Source: Hexactinellida sp. DTS-2022 (lineage: Eukaryota > Porifera > Hexactinellida). Taken from it: 64,000 nt of DNA. The notes beneath the pieces were generated by a model. It did not search any database and was not told the origin of the DNA. It saw only the letters and a program-made list of their open reading frames with translations. The stretch is from assembly GCA_028753945.1 (NCBI GenBank), contig JAPNXP010000001.1, positions 10,902,501-10,966,500 on the forward strand, in the 5' to 3' direction. The position numbers were made by a program, and so were the translations under genes. Below are positions 55,943 to 64,000 of the stretch, in pieces (within the stretch, counting starts at the first letter, position 1; each line of letters starts with the position of its first letter).

Positions 55943-57090
55943 TCTCACACTTAGTCATGTCCCGTATTACTCTTATTTAATTTCTTGAGCTTGATGCATT
56001 ACCTATTTATCCATGCTATATCCTTATTAAATCGAATAAGTATTATTTGTTGGATTTCGGTTGTAAGTAGTATCGCAATTTCCCACAATTTCCCTACAAA
56101 ACCAATTTATAATAAGTTAAAACACCCAGAGTCACCCTGATACCAATCATACCATTAAGTTATCCAACCAGAAGATCAAATAACTACGTAGATTCCTAAG
56201 TACTTTATATGTTGCTATACACTTCATATGAATTCTGCTCTCTACTAAACATACACAGATTCTCACTTCCTCTTCAGTGAACCCTATTTTTATTTAGTTA
56301 TGCACTTCTCTGTTGAAGGCTACAGAGAATTCCAGCAAACAGTTACAACTTACAATCCCTGCAAATCCAAATATACCACATTTATAGACATTGTATTGAG
56401 TTCCTAAATTAGATTAAGAACCTGTTATAATCAGTGTGTGAATGAGCGGTAGTCAGATAAGTTGTGAATAGGAATTCATAAGTAAATTTAGTTGTTCATT
56501 CATTGAGAGAATCAATTGAATTCAAAACAATTATTTAAGCTGAGTCTTTCGAACTCTGTAACTATTCAATATTAGTGAAATTAAATTGTCCCTGGACATA
56601 TTAAATACGTAATTTTTTAAATAAATAGTTTTTGGGTAGACAAAACACCTAGACAAGTTTAATGATATTCATGCAACAATTCGGATTATTATTATTGAAG
56701 CTATAAGACTCTGTGATGTGGTAATTATTATTTTAATAAGTTATTTGTTTGCCACGAACAATTAGTTGAAAATTGCAACCTTGATAATCAGATTATTCAT
56801 TGTAACCTGTGCGAATACCGCTTCAACACAGTTTTCTCAAATTCCTGACAAACTTCATTTAGAGCCACAATAATACAGTAATATCAATATTGAAAACTTT
56901 TTACGTTATGTAGTATGTTCCAATACTTTCGACTCTTCAAATTATTTGTTTGATTCGCCTTATTCTATTCAGGTCGTATTAATTATTCACTAATATAAAT
57001 TTGTATTTTTGAAAAGGCTTAGAACTGGAATAATGTTCATATTAACCGTGTTGATATTAACGAGGTGAGGTTCTACTGTATACTATAATA
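55943..57090. other. Intergenic DNA downstream of SPEF2
   Basis: AT-rich. Near 56970-57080 it holds the right part of a CAGTAGAACC-type MITE (CATATTAACCGTGTTGATATTAACGAGGTGAGGTTCTACTG). No gene is supported. Confidence 0.5.
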
Positions 57091-57257
57091 CAGTAGATGC
57101 CAGATATAATAATTATCACTTATAAGAACATGCCGCCGGATATATTAACATTCTACTGGAAATCGTTTGCAACATATACGTACACTATATAATTTATGCC
57201 GGTTATAAGAACATTATATGCAGTTACCGACGATGTTCTTATAACCGGCATCAACTG
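57091..57257. mobile_element. TA-flanked MITE, CAGTAGATGCC..GGCATCAACTG
   Basis: Ends CAGTAGATGCCAGATATAA and TTATAACCGGCATCAACTG are inverted and TA-flanked; ACTTATAAGAACATGCCG inside repeats the family motif of the copy at 26619-26718. Confidence 0.82.
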
Positions 57258-57580
57258 TACGTAGTATAATATAATACCTTATACATATATTAATTCACAC
57301 TGGGTTTTTTTGCCTGTCCTGTTTAGATTCAAATTAAGTTGACCCTGAGGCTGCCAGGAAGCGAAAACGAGGAGGCTAAGAAATTCAATTGATGCAATAT
57401 TTAATGAATTATGGTCCCTCATAACCACTTCTATATGTAATAAATTAATAATACAAATATATTGTGCTGAATAGTAGTAATCACTTAGAAAGAATGACAA
57501 AATCAAATTAAACATCAACTTATACGTAATTTGGTGAGTTTTACTTTTACTTTTTTTTTGGAATAAATTTTTTGCATATA

Positions 57581-57665
57581 CAGTCAACATCCGGTAACTC
57601 GAACCCTCAGGGGAATGAAAAATCCGTTCGAGATAACGGGCATTCGAGTTACCGGATGTTGACTG
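57581..57665. mobile_element. Palindromic MITE, CAGTCAACATCCGG family, copy 3
   Basis: Same perfect ends as the copies at 31850 and 51856, TA-flanked, but with a shorter centre (85 bp in total). Confidence 0.9.
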
Positions 57666-57679
57666 TATTTAATCACAAA

Positions 57680-57950
57680 GATCTGTTTTTTTTGTTCGGA
57701 GTTGATTGAGGAACTGGTATGAGCTACAAACTTGAAATTCGGAAGGCGGCTAGGGAACTGCATCTATAAACTATTTTAAATACTATCTAAGAAAAATCTT
57801 CACATCCTCCCTACAAAAGGTGAGAGGGTTGTCCCAATATGGATTTGCAGCTAGCATTCAATTTGTATAAATTGATTTAGTTTCTCCGTCGATTGGTTAA
57901 GTGTGCATTATAGAAGGACACGCGTAGCGCGGACGAGCAGCTTATAATAA
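57680..57950. repeat. Dispersed repeat family, copy 3
   Basis: Matches 24990-25400 through GGAGTTGATTGAGGAACTGG, GCTACAAACTTGAAATTCGG, GGGTTGTCCCAATATGGATTTGCAGCTAGCATTCAA and AAGTGTGCATTATAGAA. Ends in CGCGTAGCGCGGACGAGCAGCTTATAAT, as the repeats near 20360 and 25715 do. Confidence 0.65.
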
Positions 57951-58880
57951 TTAAATGCATTATTTATTTATTTATTAACATATTGAGCAGGTCATTGTTT
58001 GTCGAAATACGACTTTATTATATTAATTAGAGCTGAATCCAATACTGATGGAGTCAAAATCTTTGATGACCAAATAACTTGATTCTACATAAGTGATTCC
58101 AAAATTATAGCAGCATAAGTATTCCTGCTGTTAATTAATTATGCCATAACATTATACTGTTATTGCACCTGGTTTGTTTAGGAATGCAATTTAGCCGCAT
58201 CATTTGTATGCGGCAGTATATATTGAAGAACGCTCTGCTGTTCGCAGTAATCGATTTGTATTGAATAGATCTAATTTATTCAGTACAAATTGGAAAACAT
58301 CCCCCACTAAACCACTATGTTTCATCTTATATGTATATATTAATACATCCGCACCGAATTATCTGTAGATTCTTTCTCTGTTGTTGCTAACATTTTTCAG
58401 CAAAATTATGTCAAAATCCCCTCTTTCAAAACAATTATAATAATACTATATAACCAGATTCTGAGAAACACCTTTAGATGCTTGCGCCAGTTGTGGAACA
58501 GTATAAGAGCTTATATATATCTATGAAGCAGAACTATTCCTTCTGTTGTAATTACACAGCCAATACTCTGCATTGTACCAGGAGCCAGCAGCCCACCCCA
58601 AATTGCGTAGATACTATAGTGCAGTTCGTCATCCGATCTATTTATACGTATGTAATACAGATAGACGTATAAATAGTTGCTACTATGCGGCTACTAAATT
58701 ATCTAGGGTCAACTTGAGTATGACAAATCCCTGTAATATGGCTTAGTGTGTCGCAAGTTGAATAGAGTGGTGTCGAATACGCTTGTCAGCGTATGCTTGA
58801 AAACAATTAGGACTAGCTTCTATTAACGTTCTATAAATGCTTCATCACAGTATTACTATGCAATTTGTTTGTAGCTAGCA
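57951..58880. other. Region upstream of the kinesin gene
   Basis: AT-rich. A short inverted repeat at about 58637-58676 (CTATTTATACGT..ACGTATAAATAG) could form a 12-bp stem. It also contains two TATAAATA-like boxes, but about 210 to 240 bp before the ATG, so a promoter role is only possible. Confidence 0.45.
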
Positions 58881-61800
58881 ATGAGTGAAGACTCGGGTTC
58901 CTGTAATATCCGTGTGGTGTGCCGAGTGAGGCCTCTCAACAGCAAAGAAGTCGCACTCGGCGGAGAACAATGCGTCACATTCCCCAGACCAAATGTCATA
59001 TCTGTGCAAGGAGCTAATTATCCGTTCGACAATGTATTCGAACCCAACACAACGCAGTTTGAAGTATACGATATAACAGCAAAGCCTATCATAAAGGACG
59101 TCTTGAATGGGTTCAATGGAACTATATTCGCCTATGGACAAACTGCAAGCGGCAAAACGCACACAATGGAAGGCAACCTATCAGAACCCGAGCAGCACGG
59201 CATCACCCCGCGAATAGTCAACGACATCTTCGATTACATCTACAACATGGACCCCGCTAGCAACGTGGAATTCACACTAAAGGTGTCATATTTCGAGGTT
59301 TACAACGAAGAGCTACGCGACCTCCTGGACCTGACCAAAGGAAAGCTCTCTATCCACGAGGACCGGACGGGCAGGCCGTTCGTCAAAGGCCTCAGCGAAC
59401 ACGCCGTGGGCTCCCCGGAGGAAATAATGGATCTGATAGAGGACGGGAAGTCGAACAGACACGTGTCAGTGACTAACATGAACGAGCATAGCTCGCGTAG
59501 CCACTCGGTGTTCATATTCCAGGTCTGCCAGGAGAATATCGAGACCAAGCGAAAGCTGCTCGGCAAGCTCTACCTGGTGGACCTGGCCGGCTCCGAGAAG
59601 GCCAAGAAGACGGGGGCAGAGGGGAACACGCTCAACGAAGCGAAGAGCATCAACATGTCCCTGCTCTGTCTGGGCAACGTGATAGAGGGCCTGGTGCTGA
59701 AGAAGTCGCACATTCCCTATCGGGACAGCAAGCTGACGCGCATCCTGCAGGAGAGTCTCGGCGGGAACGCCAGAACCACGATAGCCATCTGCGTGTCCCC
59801 CTCCTCCTTCAACGAGATGGAGACCAAGAACACCATCCTGTTCGGGAGCAGGGCCAAGACTATTAAGAACGTTGTGATACGGAACGAAGAGCTGACAGCC
59901 GACGAGTGGAAGGCTCGCTACAACAAGCTGAAGAAGCAGTACAGAGGGATCGTGGCCTGTCTCAACTCGGTGCAGGAGGAGGTCAAGCGGTGGAGGGGCG
60001 GGGAGAGCGTCCCGGAGGAGGATTGGTCCAAGCTAGCGGCTGCTCCAGACGATAAGTCGACAGCTGCGGACACGCCCCTCTCCGACCCGAAACCGGCCGC
60101 CGAGTCGGGACTGCTGGATCCCCTGTACTCCTTCAGCTCGGCGCACTCGAGCCCGCTGCCGCGGGCTCCCTCCGCCCCGCCCGACTGGGAGGAGGAGAAG
60201 GCGCAGCTGATCAGCTGTTCTGACCGCAAGGAGGAGGAGCTCTGCGGACTGAGACAGGAGCTGGAGGAGGCGCAGGAGAGCCAGAGCGAGCTGTCCGAGC
60301 GGTCGGAGGAGCTGCTCATGGAGAGCGACGGTCTCAAGGACAGGCTCCTCGAGACGGAGAATGACGTAGCCAAGAGTCATGACGAGCTGCTGCAGGTGAT
60401 CTCCGAGCTGCAGAAGCTCGCGCTGACCACCGAGGAGCTCTCCAACGACAAGCAGGCCACGTCCGAGCGCTGTCTCTCTCTCGAGGCGGAGCTTAATAGG
60501 GAGAGGAGATCGGCCGAGACAACGCAGAGCGTGTACATCTCTTTCAAAGCTAGAACAGGGCAGATGCTAACCGCGCTATTCTCCGACCTCCGGGGCCTGG
60601 GCCGCACGCTCCGCTCCGAGAAGAGCGTCGTGTTTGACCCGGAGTCTATCGACAGTCAGCTGAGCGACGATATGCTGACGCGGCTGACCATCTACATCAC
60701 AGACATGAGGAGCAACGCGCAGACGGCTCTGCAGAACCTAGCCACCTCCGAGTCTTCCAATAACGAACTGCGCATTAAGAAGAGAGACATGGAGAAGGAT
60801 CTGGAGAAGCTGAAACGCGCCAACCGAGAGTCGGAGCTGAAGGTAAAGAAGATCCTCGGGCAGTTCCGCATGTACTCGGCGCAGAGCGAAGAGAGCCTGC
60901 ACAGCCCGCTGGGGGAGCAGGAACAGATGACCAACCTAACCAACCAGGTAGAGAAACAGATCGACAACCACAAGGTTCAACTGGATTCCGTTCGCAACGA
61001 GCTGGCAATGAAGAATCGTATTCTGATAGAGACAGAGGAGCAGGTGGCGGAGAGAGAGGACCAGATTAAAGATTTGGAGCTCGACCTCAGGTTCTACCAG
61101 GACGGCCTTAAGGAGAAAGAGAATAAACTGAAACAGCTAAACTCGAATCTGAAAGTTAAGTCCGAAGCCAGTCTGGACCTGTACAGTCTCTCCCAGCCTC
61201 TGCAGGACGGGGGTCGGAAGATGTCTACCATTAGAAACAAACTGCTCGCGAGAATGAAGACTGAGAGCGTGGACAGGAGCGTTAAGAACGTTAACGAAGA
61301 GAGACTCAAGTTGGTCGAGAAGAACTTTGAGCAGCTGAGCACGCGCTACAAGGAGAAGCAGAAGGAGAGCGACTTCCTCTCCCAGGAATGCTTCAAGTTC
61401 GAGAGCATCCTCAGCTCCAAGGAGAAGCAGCTGGAGAAGCTCAAGCAGTACATGGAGACGATGACGGATGTATACGAGAAGACCGTCGCTCAGTTCAGAA
61501 ACGAGGCCGAGACCCTGCGGAAGGCGCAGGTGCAGCAGCGCAGCGCCAGAGGCAGGTTCACCTCCTCCTCCTCCAGCGGGCCTCGCGTCGCGGTTGTTAA
61601 GACCATCCGCGCGGGCGTGGGAAAGCTGAAGCCCCGCATCCCGGAGCCCACGGTCCTCAGACGGACGGAATCCGGACAGCGGTTCGTGCCTGCCCCGGCG
61701 AGCTCTGCGCCGCTGAGACCGCTGCAGGCTATAACTCCATTTCCGGAGCAGGCGCAGTCTAAGCTACGCGCGCCCTCCGTCCAGATGTCCCAATCCTCCC

Positions 61801-61955
61801 TGCAGGTCTCGCAGACAGCGGGACACGCGCGGGCCCCGGTCACGCCCCCGCCCGGGCCTCCCAAGAGCGACCTGGGACAGAAGCTGCCCCGCTTGCTCCG
61901 CCCCAAGACCTCAATAGACCATTTCTCCACCCGGCCCGTCAATGGACACGTTTAG
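58881..61955 (+). CDS. KIF5: Kinesin-1 heavy chain (KIF5-type), single exon
   Basis: Plus-end-directed microtubule motor that carries vesicles, organelles and RNA granules. The intronless frame codes 1024 residues (animal KIF5 proteins are about 960-1030). The motor domain covers about residues 8-332: P-loop GQTASGKT at 86-93, switch I NEHSSRSHS at 201-209, switch II DLAGSE at 234-239, and neck linker TIKNVV at 327-332, followed by the kinesin-1 marker EELTADEWKARY and RWRGGE. A long coiled-coil stalk with a proline-rich break at about 385-435 runs to about residue 890. The tail has a basic segment, but the usual IAK autoinhibitory motif (QIAKPIRPG in animals) appears as AVVKTIRAG near residue 905. 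The ATG at 58881 (MSEDSG) is the natural start. Confidence 0.97.
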   Translation: MSEDSGSCNIRVVCRVRPLNSKEVALGGEQCVTFPRPNVISVQGANYPFDNVFEPNTTQFEVYDITAKPIIKDVLNGFNGTIFAYGQTASGKTHTMEGNLSEPEQHGITPRIVNDIFDYIYNMDPASNVEFTLKVSYFEVYNEELRDLLDLTKGKLSIHEDRTGRPFVKGLSEHAVGSPEEIMDLIEDGKSNRHVSVTNMNEHSSRSHSVFIFQVCQENIETKRKLLGKLYLVDLAGSEKAKKTGAEGNTLNEAKSINMSLLCLGNVIEGLVLKKSHIPYRDSKLTRILQESLGGNARTTIAICVSPSSFNEMETKNTILFGSRAKTIKNVVIRNEELTADEWKARYNKLKKQYRGIVACLNSVQEEVKRWRGGESVPEEDWSKLAAAPDDKSTAADTPLSDPKPAAESGLLDPLYSFSSAHSSPLPRAPSAPPDWEEEKAQLISCSDRKEEELCGLRQELEEAQESQSELSERSEELLMESDGLKDRLLETENDVAKSHDELLQVISELQKLALTTEELSNDKQATSERCLSLEAELNRERRSAETTQSVYISFKARTGQMLTALFSDLRGLGRTLRSEKSVVFDPESIDSQLSDDMLTRLTIYITDMRSNAQTALQNLATSESSNNELRIKKRDMEKDLEKLKRANRESELKVKKILGQFRMYSAQSEESLHSPLGEQEQMTNLTNQVEKQIDNHKVQLDSVRNELAMKNRILIETEEQVAEREDQIKDLELDLRFYQDGLKEKENKLKQLNSNLKVKSEASLDLYSLSQPLQDGGRKMSTIRNKLLARMKTESVDRSVKNVNEERLKLVEKNFEQLSTRYKEKQKESDFLSQECFKFESILSSKEKQLEKLKQYMETMTDVYEKTVAQFRNEAETLRKAQVQQRSARGRFTSSSSSGPRVAVVKTIRAGVGKLKPRIPEPTVLRRTESGQRFVPAPASSAPLRPLQAITPFPEQAQSKLRAPSVQMSQSSLQVSQTAGHARAPVTPPPGPPKSDLGQKLPRLLRPKTSIDHFSTRPVNGHV

Positions 61956-64000
61956 GCAATTGCTACATACGGGTAGTCTAGCACTGTGTAGTATCGTACA
62001 TTGTAAGTTTGATTATTGCCTTACACATTGCTCAATATCACTCGATGTTGTTTTATCCAAGATTCTAGTCTTATTTTATACTGTAAATGTTATTCATCAT
62101 GATTTGTATAAATTGGACTAATGTTTTAGAGTAAATAGGATGTTTGTATTCTAATATGTAAATATCAGATTAATTAATTGATTTGTTATTTAATTAATTG
62201 TACTTAATTGATTTTTAAGTTTCCTTTTCACGGCTGTATTAATTAATTAATAGTCTTTTATTGCATTACAATTAATTATTATTCTTACAACACTCTTTCT
62301 TACACAATTATTTAGGCAGTCACGAAAATAGCTACTCGGATATACGTACAGTAAACATTCGATTAACAACACTCATTTGTGCAGGCTAAAAAAGGTCACT
62401 ATATCCGATATGTCACTAAGTCCGAAGAGTTCAAATACTGCAACGGACCTCTGGCCAAAAGAAAAAAGTTATTAGCTATTTGTCGCTAAAGCCGATGTCG
62501 TTAAATCCAATGTTACTGTAGTATTAGAAATAACTAATGGTAGCTTACGATAAATTTTGTCAGTCCCACTACTGTACTATCCATGGTCGGGGATATACTT
62601 TAATACAACAGGAGTTACAGGACTAAGTCAATAATTAGTAATTTATTCTGAATTCTTGGGGATCTAGTTGATCGCTTATTTTCTAATGTACTATTTAATA
62701 ACAACAGGTAAACCTCCGAGATACGACATCATCGGGAGAATAATTTTGTGCCGTATTTCGTAGGGTGCCCTTATTGAGCCTTAGTACTGTTTTAAAGTCG
62801 TATATAAGCACACCGGTTATAAGAACATATCGGATATAAGCACACTATGTTGGAAAACGGTTGCCATATACCCTGTATAATTTTTGTCGGTTATAAGAAC
62901 ATGCACATGTCGGTTATAAGCACATTAAGCGTTCCCGACGATGTGTTATAACCGGCATCCACTGATAACATACAGTCAGGTTCTTTTATTATAAGATTCA
63001 ATCGACCAAAAATTGTGTTCATAATAGAGAGACTTGACAATTAGCGAACTCAACTTAATACAAACCCTATGTAAGTTGTTAAATTGGGACCATAGGGCTT
63101 GTTCATCATAAAAAGATTTTCATATTAAGCAGACGAAAATTGTTCACAATAAGCAAACCTGCCTTGTATTGATACTAATAAGTACAATAGTTTTTTTTTA
63201 AACCATTAAGTGTTGACTGCAAAACAATATATCTTGGTTGCAATAGTAGCATCCTCTTTTCCATGGCCCAAACTTCGAGGAACTTTTGAACATTTCAAGT
63301 TCCACTATCGCCTCCGTTCAGTATAAATAGAGAGGGATATAAGGCTTTTACTGAATTTAAATCTATACCGATTAACCGAGGAGCTGGTTTTGGCCTAGAG
63401 ATTCCATGTGTCTATAATGGAACTAAATTATATAGATCGAATGGAGGAAATTTTGGATTTCGTTATTTTCATGTAGACTCCTCTAGTACTAGTATTACTT
63501 ATCAGTAATTGTATTTTTACAATTACATAGTATTAGTAATTACTAATTTTAAAAAAATTTAAATAAATAAATGTTTAAGTGGCTATTTGAGAAATTATTT
63601 ATGAATTGTATCATTATTTGGGATATATCAGATTATTGTTACATCTCGGAGCTAATTTTGCATTTTATATTTCAATCCGGATTCATTTAGTTGCCGTATC
63701 TCGAGGTGTCCTATCTCAGAGTTTCAAGAGGTACTATTTGTATAGGAAATCAATCGGTGGAATGGGATTGTGCCGCCTTGGGAGGTTTACCTGTAATTGA
63801 GTTAGATTCTAAGATCCGAGAAAATGAATTATATTTTCAATCTCATCCGAGAACTTTCAAAAAAGTGGCACCTATTATCGAATGAACAGACAGATAAGAT
63901 AACTATAGGAGTCATTTCCATGTTTTAGATATGGTAAGTATACAATGTGATCAGTATATTATACAGCCATTTGTAAATACGCTCCTAATCCTGGTCAGAT
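61956..64000. other. Intergenic DNA downstream of kinesin, MITE-rich
   Basis: AT-rich, with TTAATTAA-type runs at 62165-62280. It holds the MITE at 62349-62518, a partial CAGTGGATGCCGG family copy at about 62805-62964, and CGAGATACGACATC/CCGTATTTCG sequence near 62716-62765 that recurs near 63640-63720. No gene is supported; open frames near 63606-63885 show no domain. Confidence 0.5.
62349..62518. mobile_element. TA-flanked MITE, CAGTAAACATTCGATTAA family
   Basis: Ends CAGTAAACATTCGATTAAC and GTTAAATCCAATGTTACTG are imperfectly inverted and TA-flanked. The inside GGTCACTATATCCGATATGTCACTAA matches the copy at 48134-48315 in inverse order. Confidence 0.82.

Noticed and set aside
1-64000. tRNA, rRNA or other structured RNA genes
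   Set aside because: I looked for B-box-like and conserved rRNA words and found none that folded convincingly; a covariance-model search would be needed to exclude them.

Overview
The window is eukaryotic DNA, most likely from an animal or a close holozoan relative. It carries spliced genes with GT..AG introns, an animal-type kinesin-1 heavy chain, a DDX1 helicase with the inserted SPRY domain, and SPEF2, a protein of motile (9+2) cilia and sperm tails. The host genes are visibly GC-rich and intron-poor, and everything around them is AT-rich and full of transposable elements. I cannot name the species.

Layout. 1-5307: decayed autonomous Helitron on the minus strand, cut by a hAT-type miniature element. 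5520-6925: another hAT miniature element, then a 142-bp satellite. 7-17.9 kb: AT-rich repeat ground with foldback and miniature elements, a coiled-coil relic (9139-9737), a Myb/SANT-like exon (13728-13886) and an isolated GC-rich exon (17426-17736), all minus strand. 17969-19432: nearly intact Tc1/mariner-like element. 20520-21181: Mutator-like transposase relic ending in a RING finger. 21-31 kb: miniature elements and minisatellites. 30990-32566: Ulp1-type protease plus PHD relic, split by a 912-bp inverted-repeat element. 34698-36090: Mutator-like transposase relic with a PHD finger. 36242-41548: complete foldback Mutator-like element with a 9-bp target duplication, coding for a 2A-like peptide, a DDE transposase and an OTU protease. 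42880-43490: another Mutator-like/PHD relic. 44496-49713: DDX1. 49880-55942: SPEF2. 58881-61955: kinesin-1. 61956-64000: intergenic DNA with miniature elements.

The three host genes are all on the plus strand and have intact frames, including single open exons of 1310 and 1025 codons. The frameshifts in the transposons are therefore probably real decay and not poor sequence. DDX1 and SPEF2 lie only 166 bp apart. Intron 2 of DDX1 holds a four-level nest of insertions that can be ordered in time.

The most interesting signal is that distinct Mutator-like relics in this one window carry ubiquitin- or SUMO-pathway modules: RING, Ulp1/C48 protease with PHD, and OTU. The OTU-bearing element also starts with a 2A-like ribosome-skipping motif, a combination I do not know from described DNA transposons.
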